A stretch of DNA of 27,059 nucleotides. Origin: Flavobacterium sp. GTDB lineage: Bacteria; Bacteroidota; Bacteroidia; Flavobacteriales; Flavobacteriaceae. The stretch covers positions 1 through 27,059 of the forward strand of contig JALRGZ010000181.1 of assembly GCA_023253295.1 (NCBI GenBank), written 5' to 3'. Position numbers and translations under genes: made by a program. This document shows positions 7,197 through 15,927 of this stretch, piece by piece. The notes beneath the pieces were generated by a model. That model was not told the origin of the DNA, did not search any database, and worked only from the letters and a program-made list of their open reading frames with translations. Position 1 is the first letter of the stretch. Each line of letters opens with the position of its first letter.

Positions 7197-9656
7197 TTAG
7201 TTTTGAAAATCTGTTAATGATAAATTCTTGATTTCATTTTTTGCAAACTTCAAACTAATATTTTTACTATTATAGCGGATTTTGATAGCTGTTCCCCCTA
7301 CACTTTTTATACTTGTTTTTTCTAATTGTTTATTGTTCCAATCAATACTTATTTCAAAACCACCACGAACTCTAAGTCCTTTAACAGATCCATTTACCCA
7401 AGCATCCGGTAAAGCAGGCAAGATATCTATTATATAATGCACATTATCTGTTTGTTCCTGATCGCTATAAGTTTCCTGACTTTGCACTAACATCTCAGTC
7501 ATACCAGCTGTTGCGCCAAAATTACCATCAATCTGAAAAGGCGGATGTGCATCAAATAAATTAGGGTAAACCCCACCTCCAGTTGTTCCACCTGCAGTAA
7601 CTTCTGTGTAATTTAAAATATCATGAATCATCTTATAGGCATGATTACCATCACGTAATCTTGCCCAAAAATTAATTTTCCAGGCTTTACTCCAACCTGT
7701 ACCTTCGTCTCCTCTTAATTCTAAGGTTCTCTTAGCTGCATTTGCAAACTCTGGAGTTGTTAATGGTGAAATTTGATGCCCCGGATGTAAACCAAATAAA
7801 TGCGAAACATGTCTTTGATGCGGTGTAGCTTCTTCATACTCCTTACACCATTCTAACAATTGCCCTTTACTTCCTATCCTCAATGGAAATAATTTAGCCC
7901 GTTTTTGAATTAATTCGTTACGAAAAGCATCATCAATATTTAGAACTTTGGCAGCCTCAATTAAATTGGTAAATAAGTCCCAACAAATTGACATATCCAT
8001 TGTGGATGCTATAGTTACTGCATAATTTTTTCCACCAATTTTAAATTCATTTTCAGGAGAGGTTGAAGGAGATGTTACTAAATAGCCCTCTTTTTCAATT
8101 AACCAATCCAAACAAAACAATGCTGCTTCCTTCATAATGGGATATGTCTTTGTTTTTAAATATTCCTTATCTTGTGTAAAAGAATAATGTTCCCAAAGAT
8201 GTTGACATAGCCAAGCACCACCCATATACCAGTTAGCCCAAGTAGGAGAAGTATCTCCTAAATTTCCAACGGCATTACTTAACCCCCAAATGTCTGAATT
8301 ATGATGTGTAACCCAACCTCTGGTTTTATAATATTCAGTTGCTGTAACCTTTCCTGTTTTCGATAAATCCTGAACCCAATCCAATAAAGGTTCATGCATT
8401 TCTGAAAGATTGGTTTGCTCTGCTAACCAATAGTTCATTTCTGTATTTATATTAACGGTATAGTTAGAACTCCAGGGTGCACGCATTTCTTTATTCCAAA
8501 TACCCTGTAAATTTGCCGGACGTCCTCCCGAACGAGAACAAGAAATCAACAAATAACGTCCATATTGATAAAAAAGCTGCTCTAACTGTGAGTCCGATGC
8601 CCCATTAGAATACGCTTTTATACGCTCATTTGTAGGCAACAACAATTGATTAGCATCCGTTTTGTTATTTGACAAATCAAGATTTACCCGATTGAAATAA
8701 TTCTCAAAATCAGAAGTATGCTTTTTCTTCAAATCATTATAAGATACTTTCAATGCATTATTTAACAGAGTTATTGCAATTTCCTTTTCATCTTTTCCTT
8801 GTGAATCAGGACATTTATCAAAACCATTAAAACTTGTAGCTGCCGTTAAATAAAGTATAACCTCCGAAGCTTTTTGGATATGTAATCCATGTTCATCAGC
8901 CTTTATTTTTCCTCCTTTAAGAACTGCCTTTAGATTGGATTGAAAACGCATACCATTGCACGCTGTAGTATCAGACCACACAATAGGTTTTCTCCCTTTA
9001 GGATTGTAATAACTCGGATCAACACGACTTGGTGCTTTCCCATTCATAACTAACTGGTCATTACTTTGAGCAAGTGTTGATTTAGCCAAAGGACTAATCA
9101 AATTAATATCAAGAGTCAATGATTTAGACTGTGATGCCGTTATACGAATTGCCATTACATTATTTGGAGCAGAAGTAAAAATTTCTCTCTTATATTCCAC
9201 TCCATTTATGATAAAACGGGTCGTAGACAAAGCAGAATTAATATTTAAATCCCTATAATATTTAGTTGGCTTAGCTCCTTTAAAATCTTGCTTAATTACC
9301 AAATCGCCAAGTGGCAGAAAGCTTTCACTAAAATAGCCCTGCATTTTTTTGCACAAATCAGTAGCCAGTTTATAATCTTCTTGGTCTAGTGCTTCGCGAA
9401 TAGCTTGCAAATATTGATTAGCCTCCGGATTAACATTTTTTTTCATTGGTCCACCAGACCAAAGCGAACTTTCGTTGAGCTGAATCAATTCTTTTTCAAC
9501 ACCACCAAAAACCATTGCTCCTATCTGTCCATTCCCTATTGGCAAAGCTTCAACCCACTGATTTGCTGGTTTATCATACCATAACTTAAGATTCTGTTGA
9601 GCATTACAAATTGTAGAAACAACTAAACAAATAGATATTATAATAACATTTTTCAT
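7197..9656 (-). CDS. GH95 alpha-L-fucosidase / alpha-L-galactosidase
   Basis: 819 residues with a Sec signal peptide (1-19, NAQ end). The family hallmark KLWYDKPA..W.EALPIGNG is at 24-43. The central (alpha/alpha)6 barrel carries NINTEMNYW (402-410), matching the paired asparagines (N-x-N) known to activate water in GH95. It also has SPSTSPENE (E535, likely general acid) and FQIDGNFG (707-714). GH95 enzymes are inverting and release terminal alpha-1,2-L-fucose or alpha-L-galactose. The length is typical. It lies 15 bp downstream of the MFS gene and 40 bp before GH2. It suggests that the glycan carries fucose or L-galactose caps. Likely periplasmic. Confidence 0.93.
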   Translation of the reverse strand: MKNVIIISICLVVSTICNAQQNLKLWYDKPANQWVEALPIGNGQIGAMVFGGVEKELIQLNESSLWSGGPMKKNVNPEANQYLQAIREALDQEDYKLATDLCKKMQGYFSESFLPLGDLVIKQDFKGAKPTKYYRDLNINSALSTTRFIINGVEYKREIFTSAPNNVMAIRITASQSKSLTLDINLISPLAKSTLAQSNDQLVMNGKAPSRVDPSYYNPKGRKPIVWSDTTACNGMRFQSNLKAVLKGGKIKADEHGLHIQKASEVILYLTAATSFNGFDKCPDSQGKDEKEIAITLLNNALKVSYNDLKKKHTSDFENYFNRVNLDLSNNKTDANQLLLPTNERIKAYSNGASDSQLEQLFYQYGRYLLISCSRSGGRPANLQGIWNKEMRAPWSSNYTVNINTEMNYWLAEQTNLSEMHEPLLDWVQDLSKTGKVTATEYYKTRGWVTHHNSDIWGLSNAVGNLGDTSPTWANWYMGGAWLCQHLWEHYSFTQDKEYLKTKTYPIMKEAALFCLDWLIEKEGYLVTSPSTSPENEFKIGGKNYAVTIASTMDMSICWDLFTNLIEAAKVLNIDDAFRNELIQKRAKLFPLRIGSKGQLLEWCKEYEEATPHQRHVSHLFGLHPGHQISPLTTPEFANAAKRTLELRGDEGTGWSKAWKINFWARLRDGNHAYKMIHDILNYTEVTAGGTTGGGVYPNLFDAHPPFQIDGNFGATAGMTEMLVQSQETYSDQEQTDNVHYIIDILPALPDAWVNGSVKGLRVRGGFEISIDWNNKQLEKTSIKSVGGTAIKIRYNSKNISLKFAKNEIKNLSLTDFQN

Positions 9657-9671
9657 TCAATACTATTTATT

Positions 9672-10991
9672 TTATTTCTGTTTAAAAACTGTTTCCTGTA
9701 ATTCTTCCAATGTTTTTCCTTTAGTTTCCGGCATCATAAACATTACAAAAAGCAATTGGAATACCATCATTATGGTAAAAATAAGAAATACCATTCCGGC
9801 ACCTATAGTAGAAAATAAGAAAGGAACCATCGACGGTATAATAGCTGCCAACACCCAGTGAGTTGATGAACCAAAAGCCTGACCGCTTGCTCTAAGATGA
9901 TTTGGGAAAATTTCAGAAATAAATACCCAAATTACAGCTCCTTGTCCAATAGCATGCGAAGCAATAAATAGGAATAAGAAAAGTGGAACCGCCATACCTG
10001 TCCATTTTAAGAAGAAAGCCAATGCAACCAATCCTAAAGAAATAATGTACCCAATAGAGCCAATATACATCAATACTTTTCTTCCTAGTACATCAATCAA
10101 AAACACACCTATAAGAGTAAAAATTAAGTTGGTTACTCCAATACCAATACTACTCATTAAAGCTGCACTTTCCTCTAAACCTGCTTCCGAAAAAATTCTG
10201 GGTGCATAATATAAAAAGGCATTTATTCCTGATAATTGGTTAAAAAGTGCAATTAAGAATGCTAACATTAAAGGAAAACGGTATTTTTTCATAAAGATAT
10301 TTTCCCCTTTCATATGTTGTTCTTCTCCCGACTGTAATTCAGCCAATACATCTTCAATTTTGGCATCTGGATTGATTTTTTCCAAAACTTTTTTAGCTTC
10401 TTCATTTCGTCCCTGAGAAACCAACCATCTTGGACTTTCAGGAACTGCAAAAACAATAATAGTATAAAATAAAGAGGGAAAAGCCATTACTCCTATCATC
10501 CATCTCCAGGCATTCTCACCCGCATCTCTCAATAAGTAATTGGATAAAAATGCCATCAAAATTCCCAATACAATATTGAATTGATACAAGGAAACTAATC
10601 TTCCTCTATCTTTAGCAGGTGCTATTTCAGACACATAGGCAGGTGCAGCGATTGTAGAAGCTCCAATTCCTAAACCTCCTAAAAATCTAAAAAAAGCAAA
10701 CGTATACGGATCATTGGCAAAAGCCGAACCAATAGCCGAAACCAAGAATAAAACACCAATCCAAATTAAGGTTTTCTTTCTTCCTATTTTATTAGTAGGG
10801 ATACCACCAAAAATGGCCCCAATTACTGTACCCCACAATGCCATAGCCATAACAACCGAACCATGAAACACATCTGAAGTATGCCATAATTCTTGTAATT
10901 TTTTATCGGCACCCGAAATTACAACGGTATCAAAACCGAATAAAAAACCAGCCAAAGCAGCTGTAATTGACCATAAAAGTATTTTTTTCAT
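9672..10991 (-). CDS. MFS sugar porter (sugar:H+ symporter)
   Basis: 439 residues with about 12 hydrophobic segments. Sugar-porter signatures are FGFDTVVISGA after TM1, NKIGRKK between TM2 and TM3, PESPRWL before the central loop, LFNQLSGINA in TM7 and PETKGKTLEE at the C-terminus. This is the XylE/AraE/GLUT-type family, which brings monosaccharides across the inner membrane with protons. The sugar cannot be named; xylose, arabinose, galactose or fucose would fit the neighbouring GH43 and GH95. It is 15 bp upstream of GH95 and 87 bp downstream of GH88, so it probably belongs to one transcript. Confidence 0.93.
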   Translation of the reverse strand: MKKILLWSITAALAGFLFGFDTVVISGADKKLQELWHTSDVFHGSVVMAMALWGTVIGAIFGGIPTNKIGRKKTLIWIGVLFLVSAIGSAFANDPYTFAFFRFLGGLGIGASTIAAPAYVSEIAPAKDRGRLVSLYQFNIVLGILMAFLSNYLLRDAGENAWRWMIGVMAFPSLFYTIIVFAVPESPRWLVSQGRNEEAKKVLEKINPDAKIEDVLAELQSGEEQHMKGENIFMKKYRFPLMLAFLIALFNQLSGINAFLYYAPRIFSEAGLEESAALMSSIGIGVTNLIFTLIGVFLIDVLGRKVLMYIGSIGYIISLGLVALAFFLKWTGMAVPLFLFLFIASHAIGQGAVIWVFISEIFPNHLRASGQAFGSSTHWVLAAIIPSMVPFLFSTIGAGMVFLIFTIMMVFQLLFVMFMMPETKGKTLEELQETVFKQK

Positions 10992-11062
10992 AATAGGTTT
11001 AAATTATGTTCTTGAGAAAAATGGTTTAGACAAAAGCGAAAATATCTCTATTCAAAAAGTTC

Positions 11063-11094
11063 GTTTTTTAATTGTTTTTTAATTGTTTTTTAAT
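11063..11094. repeat. Triplicate 11-bp tandem repeat across a stop codon
   Basis: The unit GTTTTTTAATT (plus strand) occurs at 11063-11073 and 11074-11084, and all but its last base at 11085-11094. The GH88 stop codon (11079-11081) falls inside it, so unit-number changes would alter only the last few residues or the spacing to the MFS gene. Confidence 0.8.
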
Positions 11095-12314
11095 GCAACT
11101 TCTTTATTTGGAGCAATCAAATTTTCGCCAGCTTTTACTTTTTTCAAACGCACTAATGCTTCTAAATAATAATAATCAGCATAGATGATTGAATAATCTA
11201 TTTCCGTTCCATTTGGATAATGCCCTGTCGAATGCAATAAAAATGCTGGATTTACATTTCTACTTTGATATCTGGATGAAGACAATTCAGCTAACATCCC
11301 TTCTGCTTTATCTAAATAAGTTTTTGCTAATGTTTTATCTTTTGTAAAAGTTGACAATTCAATTAATCCTGAAGCCACCAGAGCAGCTGCTGATGCATCT
11401 CTGGGTTGTTTACTGAGGTTAGGCGCATCAAAATCCCAATAAGGAATCAAGTCTTTTGGCAAACGGTCTAAATACACTTTGGTTACTTTATGTGCAAAAT
11501 CAAGGAACTTTGGATCTTTAGTTTCTCTATACACCATGGTATAACCATAAATAGCCCAACCCTGACCACGCGCCCACATCGAATTATCAGCATAACCCTG
11601 ATGGGTTACTCCTTTAATTTTTTTACCTGTAACTGTATCAAAAACTACCACGTGATATACAGAATTATCTTTTCTGAATTGATTTTTCATAGTCGTTTCA
11701 GCATGTTTTACCGCTATATCATACAAAGATTTAGAACCTCCCATTTTTGAAGCTTCAAATAACATCTCGAGATTAATCATATTATCAATGATTGTATTGT
11801 GAGGCCAGTTTTTTTCTTTAACCATACCTGGCCATGACAAAATCGTACCCACTTTAGGGTTAAATAAGGTTGCCAAAGTATCAGCTGTTTTTAATATTAC
11901 ATCTTTATATTCAGGATTTTTAGTCAATCTAAAACCATTTCCAAAACTAGAATACACCTGAAAGCCTAAATCATGATCGGTTGCCGAACGTACTGACAAA
12001 GGTTTTAGATAATGGCTGTATTTATCCGCTTGCGCTCTCCATTTTGCTTCTCCGGTATACTCGTATAAATACCAAAGTACACCTGGCCAAAAACCACTTG
12101 TCCAATCCTCATAACCTACATACTTCCAATCTTTACTTCCGGGAGCAATATTTCTGGGAATAACAATAGAATCTGGAGCAATAGTCAAAGATTTATTAGC
12201 CTGAGTTACACAATAATCTAAATTCTTATCAATGTCAAAATTTGACTCTTTCTTTTTTTGACAGCTTGCAATAGCGATAGTCATCGTCATTGCAATAATT
12301 AATGCCTTCTTCAT
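11079..12314 (-). CDS. GH88 unsaturated glucuronyl hydrolase, lipoprotein
   Basis: 411 residues with a lipoprotein signal peptide (lipobox AIASC, Cys18). GH88 features are the two catalytic-type aspartates, in DHDLGF (D115) and TIIDNMINLE (D177). Their spacing is close to that of D88/D149 in the Bacillus enzyme. The GYADNSMWARGQGW motif (240-253) is also present. GH88 hydrates the 4,5-double bond and releases unsaturated uronic acid from oligosaccharides made by polysaccharide lyases. This is direct support for a lyase-based pathway in the locus. Residues after the lipid-bearing Cys are basic (QKKKE), which suggests retention in the periplasm. It follows a 452-bp gap and probably starts its own transcript with the MFS, GH95 and GH2 genes. 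Confidence 0.92.
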   Translation of the reverse strand: MKKALIIAMTMTIAIASCQKKKESNFDIDKNLDYCVTQANKSLTIAPDSIVIPRNIAPGSKDWKYVGYEDWTSGFWPGVLWYLYEYTGEAKWRAQADKYSHYLKPLSVRSATDHDLGFQVYSSFGNGFRLTKNPEYKDVILKTADTLATLFNPKVGTILSWPGMVKEKNWPHNTIIDNMINLEMLFEASKMGGSKSLYDIAVKHAETTMKNQFRKDNSVYHVVVFDTVTGKKIKGVTHQGYADNSMWARGQGWAIYGYTMVYRETKDPKFLDFAHKVTKVYLDRLPKDLIPYWDFDAPNLSKQPRDASAAALVASGLIELSTFTKDKTLAKTYLDKAEGMLAELSSSRYQSRNVNPAFLLHSTGHYPNGTEIDYSIIYADYYYLEALVRLKKVKAGENLIAPNKEVALKNN

Positions 12315-12574
12315 AGTACTGATTTACTATTATATTTTTATATTCTTTTACTACTTTTTATTATTCGAATCGTAATAGACTGTATATCTCTTTCTTTTAA
12401 TTTTAAACAAAGAAGTCAGAATTACTACTTCTTTTTCTAATTTAAAATCATAGCCTGATTGCTTATTGGCTTAGTATATATTTCCTTATAATTCATCACT
12501 TCTGGTTAAGTCAATTTACTTTAGAGATATGTATTAGCGTGATTTTTATTTACAAATTGACAACTCGCTCTTGC
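12315..12574. other. Intergenic region upstream of GH88, no gene seen
   Basis: Very AT-rich. I see no ORF with coding character and no clear TAnnTTTG box. A short 8-bp stem (12409-12416 AAAGAAGT with 12427-12434 ACTTCTTT) is present. The region probably contains the GH88 promoter and decayed sequence left over from the small ORF to its right. Confidence 0.4.
12409..12434 (-). terminator. Weak hairpin, possible terminator
   Basis: An 8-bp perfect inverted repeat with a 10-nt loop. On the minus strand it is followed by TTTGTTTAAAA, only a broken T run. It could end transcription from the beta-helix operon before GH88, but stems of this size occur by chance in AT-rich DNA. Confidence 0.25.
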
Positions 12575-12727
12575 TTAAACCCTACAAATTGGTTCGTTTT
12601 TTTCACTGGATGATACATAAAATTCTTCGGCATTACCCCTTTTAATTATATATTCCTGCCATTCTTGTACTAAAGCGGTACAACTATAAAAGCAAACTAT
12701 AAATAGAATTTTGAACTTTACTCTCAT
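12575..12727 (-). pseudogene. 50-codon remnant of a secreted beta-helix (lyase/GH28-type) protein
   Basis: A short open frame begins MRVKFKILFIVCFYSCTALVQEW, a plausible signal peptide, and continues to NAEEFYVSSSEKNE before a stop at 50 codons. In Bacteroidota the string EFYVS(S/P)xG(N/D)D is the usual start of secreted parallel beta-helix proteins (pectate-lyase-like, chondroitinase-B-like). Here the match stops right where GND-NPGT would follow. I infer the decayed N-terminus of a lost polysaccharide lyase or glycosidase gene in the operon. A genuine small secreted peptide is the alternative. It lies 39 bp downstream of the intact beta-helix gene, in the same direction. Confidence 0.45.
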
Positions 12728-12766
12728 ACTTAATTCTATTGTATGAGCTATTTTTATCTTTTAGTT

Positions 12767-14206
12767 CTACCATTTCCCTTTTCCACTCATTTTTTGAGAT
12801 TCACTATTCAATAACTGAACTGCTGTTGATTTGATATCCAAATTTTTTGCTTCGTCATTTATAATAATAAAACTGTGCTTTAAATCATTTACCAATACTA
12901 CATTGTCCGTTGGCATTGGTAAGATAGGAGAACTCATTTCGGCGTGAGCTGGCATAGCAAAACCTAGCATTATTGGTAAAGTTGGCATTGGTTCTTGTGT
13001 TTGCTTTGCATACAATTTCACACTATGGTTTTTACCAGCAACAGTAGCAATGGTATGTACTAATGACTTAGGCATTCCTGGTAACAATTCTATTTCAACA
13101 TCGGATCCTATCGTGTTTTCTCTAAGGTATAATATAGGACCATATTGTAAATCGGCTTTACATTCTCTCACCACTACGTTAGAGCCAATTAGAAATCCAC
13201 GCTCGACACCTAAAGCTTGACAGCCTTGAAGTCTTGTTTGTTTTGTGGCATCATTAGTTCCTCCAATTTCAAAACCAGCACGAGTATTTTTAGAAGTACA
13301 GTTGATAAGTGTTACTTTACCAACCCCTCCATAAGTACGAAAACCATCTTCACACAATGCTTTGGTGTAACCGGGACTAATCATATACCGACCGTCTCTG
13401 TTTTGATATACACTTTGGTATTTTAATTTTTCGGCTAATCCGCCTGATTCTGCCAGTATATCATTGGTGGTGCGCATTTCGCCTTCGGCATAACAATCTT
13501 CTAAAACAACCTCATCTGTCACATGTCCCTGTGTTTGAATATAAAAGCAATGGCCGAATGCACGACTATACACTTTGCATCGCTTTAAAGTGTTGTTTTT
13601 ACCTGCTATCATAATTCCGCTTTGTTTTTGAAGTCCTGTCAAATTAGGACCTCCCTTACCAAACAAATCGCCGTAGCCGTAAGTTGAACCGCTCACATAT
13701 AATTTGACATCTTCTAACAAGGTATTGTCCCCAAAAATTGAAAGTATATTTCCATTACTGCCTATGTTTGTAGGACCTGTATTTTTAATAGTTAATCCTT
13801 TAATTGTGTTGCCATTACCCTCTATAAAAACACAACGGGTATAACCATAGGGTAAGATTTTATACAATTCAGTACTAATTTCAAAAGTAACTCCTGTAAA
13901 ATCATAGGCATTATTATTACCCTTAAAACGTAAAAACCAACGAGGCGGACGCTTTTGTTCACTTGTAGCTGCCGGAAGTTCTGAAAGTAATTTAGCAATT
14001 CTATCTTTAGTTAGGTAATTTTCCAGCGCATATACTCCGGGTTTCATACGAACTTCTTGCCCATTCTTTCCTGCTACTTCTACTAAAGCATCTAAAGTTT
14101 CTACTTCTTTAACCTTCGCTTTTGCCTGTATGGTAAATACTACCATACAAAATAGTGTTGCTATAACTGAAATGCTATTTTTATTTCTTTTCATTTTACT
14201 TTTCAA
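12767..14206 (-). CDS. Secreted right-handed parallel beta-helix protein, unassigned (candidate lyase)
   Basis: 479 residues with a signal peptide (about 1-30, ending AKA). The ATG at codon 1 is used, though codon 5 (Met) is also possible. Repeated short beta-strand turns from ~125 to 400 mark a beta-helix, e.g. NGNTIKGLTIKNTG (131-144), NNTLKRCKVYS (204-214) and VVLEDCYAEG (233-242). Conserved-looking polar sites are R215-x-x-x-H219 with H228, EDGFRTYGG (286-294) and RAGFEIGG (309-316). The catalytic aspartate set of GH28 is absent. Basic residues and His on the helix face fit a lyase, but no PL family is recognised. Residues ~405-432 are unusually rich in Met and Pro. It lies 36 bp after GH43 in the same transcript. 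Confidence 0.6.
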   Translation of the reverse strand: MKSKMKRNKNSISVIATLFCMVVFTIQAKAKVKEVETLDALVEVAGKNGQEVRMKPGVYALENYLTKDRIAKLLSELPAATSEQKRPPRWFLRFKGNNNAYDFTGVTFEISTELYKILPYGYTRCVFIEGNGNTIKGLTIKNTGPTNIGSNGNILSIFGDNTLLEDVKLYVSGSTYGYGDLFGKGGPNLTGLQKQSGIMIAGKNNTLKRCKVYSRAFGHCFYIQTQGHVTDEVVLEDCYAEGEMRTTNDILAESGGLAEKLKYQSVYQNRDGRYMISPGYTKALCEDGFRTYGGVGKVTLINCTSKNTRAGFEIGGTNDATKQTRLQGCQALGVERGFLIGSNVVVRECKADLQYGPILYLRENTIGSDVEIELLPGMPKSLVHTIATVAGKNHSVKLYAKQTQEPMPTLPIMLGFAMPAHAEMSSPILPMPTDNVVLVNDLKHSFIIINDEAKNLDIKSTAVQLLNSESQKMSGKGKW

Positions 14207-14242
14207 TTTTTAAAAATCAAGGACTAAAGCCCGTTTTATCAT

Positions 14243-15925
14243 TTATTTTCTTGTCATTTCACTTTTTTTGACTCTAAACCAATCAAAATCGGCATAACTT
14301 CCCATTCTTACATTATTTTCACTTACTGAAAAAATTCCCATTTTGGCACTAATCCATAGATCCCGTTGCGCTTTAAAATTTTCTCCTATTTTCTCAAAAT
14401 ATACACCATCTATACTGTAGCTATACAAGCAAGTAGCGTCAGGTCCTTTGACTTCCATTCGTAAATAGACTTCATAAGAGGGAAGTACTTTCTTTTCAAT
14501 AATTTTTTCTGACTTACCATTGATAGCATCGGTACAAGTGACTTGTTTTACCCAAAATTTTCCTTCCTCATAAGTAATCCCAACGTAGGCATAAGATTGT
14601 CCCATCATCAACAAACCAGCAGTTTTACCTGCGGTGTCCCATTCTATATTCAACTTTACTTTGGTTGTAACTGTAAAATTTTCAGCAGGCAACTTTTGCA
14701 AAAGCAAACTGGGCATATCCCACAAATTAGCTAAGTCTTTTTTACTCATACAAAAGAGTCTCAGGTAATCAGTTCCCGGTATTTGAGCACTCCATTTAAC
14801 TGATGAATTCCCATACCATTGCCATTGCATACCATATTTCCCTTCATTAAATTCATCTGAATCCGGAGGGGTCTGAATAACATATTGCCTACCAACATTT
14901 GGTTTTTTGTATTCTAAAACCGGTTCCCAAATTCCGTTGCCATCTAAATCTTTACCCATTTCCGGCCAATCGTTTTTCCAAGTCATTGGTTCCAAAAACA
15001 ATACTCTGCCGTAAACTTCTTTATCCTGAAAATGGAAGAACCAGGAATCATTATTTGGAGTTGTTACCCATGCTCCCTGATGTGGTCCATTGATATTGGT
15101 TTTTCCTTGTTCCAAAACCACTTTTTCTTCATAAGGACCATAAATATTCTTTGAACGTAAAACCAACTGCCATCCGGTAGCTACACCGCCTGCTGGTGCA
15201 AAAATGTAATAGTAACCATCTTTTTTATACAATTTTGGCCCTTCGAGTGTATGGTGTTTGTCATGTCCATCAAAAACATTTTTACCTTCATCAATCACTT
15301 TAGTCCCTTCCTTATTCATTCTATTGACAGTTAGCATACTATTAATTCCTGCCCGACTTCCTGCCCAGGCATGAATCAAATAAATATTCTCGCCATCCCA
15401 AAGCGGACAAGGATCAATAATTCCTTTGCCCTCCATTACCAAAACAGGTGCTTCCCATTTTCCTGCAGGATTTTTGGTTTTTACCATATAGACTCCAAAA
15501 TCAGGATCGCCCCAGTAGATATAAAATTCCTTATTATGGTATCTTATACTTGGAGCCCAAACTCCTTTACTATGTTGCGGAACATCAAATACTTTTTCCG
15601 GAACAATTTTATTTATTGCATAATTTATAATGGTCCAATTCACCAAATCTTTCGAATGCAGTATCGGTAAACCTGGCGAACAGTTAAAACTGCTGGCTGT
15701 CATATAAAAATCGTCTCCTACACGAATGACATCCGGATCAGAATAATCGGCATTTAAGATTGGATTGAGATAAGTTCCATTTCCCTGATCTGATTGCCAG
15801 ACTTCAGATACAAAGTGTTCTTTTTTATTTTCTTGTTGAAAACTGACACTGCTTTTCTTATCAATAGAACTGCATCCACTGATAAGCAAAACACCTAATA
15901 CAAGAAAAAAACTTTTATTCGTCAT
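14243..15925 (-). CDS. GH43 beta-xylosidase / alpha-L-arabinofuranosidase-type lipoprotein
   Basis: 560 residues with a lipobox LLISGC (Cys18). The five-bladed propeller shows the three GH43 acidic residues: base D63 in YSDPDVIR, pKa-tuning D171 in IIDPCPLW and acid E228 in HHTLEGPK. Residues ~355-555 form the beta-sandwich (concanavalin-like) C-terminal domain common in xylosidase-type GH43 proteins. The activity is probably release of xylose or arabinose from side chains; the exact linkage cannot be read from sequence. Residues after Cys (SSIDKKSS) are not acidic, so a periplasmic-facing lipoprotein is likely. It starts 2 bp after the DUF4861 stop, which indicates tight co-translation. Confidence 0.92.
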   Translation of the reverse strand: MTNKSFFLVLGVLLISGCSSIDKKSSVSFQQENKKEHFVSEVWQSDQGNGTYLNPILNADYSDPDVIRVGDDFYMTASSFNCSPGLPILHSKDLVNWTIINYAINKIVPEKVFDVPQHSKGVWAPSIRYHNKEFYIYWGDPDFGVYMVKTKNPAGKWEAPVLVMEGKGIIDPCPLWDGENIYLIHAWAGSRAGINSMLTVNRMNKEGTKVIDEGKNVFDGHDKHHTLEGPKLYKKDGYYYIFAPAGGVATGWQLVLRSKNIYGPYEEKVVLEQGKTNINGPHQGAWVTTPNNDSWFFHFQDKEVYGRVLFLEPMTWKNDWPEMGKDLDGNGIWEPVLEYKKPNVGRQYVIQTPPDSDEFNEGKYGMQWQWYGNSSVKWSAQIPGTDYLRLFCMSKKDLANLWDMPSLLLQKLPAENFTVTTKVKLNIEWDTAGKTAGLLMMGQSYAYVGITYEEGKFWVKQVTCTDAINGKSEKIIEKKVLPSYEVYLRMEVKGPDATCLYSYSIDGVYFEKIGENFKAQRDLWISAKMGIFSVSENNVRMGSYADFDWFRVKKSEMTRK

Positions 15926-15927
15926 TG

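Noticed and set aside
12665..12682. Inverted repeat TTGTAC...GTACAA as a possible operator
   Set aside because: It is only 6 bp, lies inside the small ORF, and short stems of this kind are common by chance.
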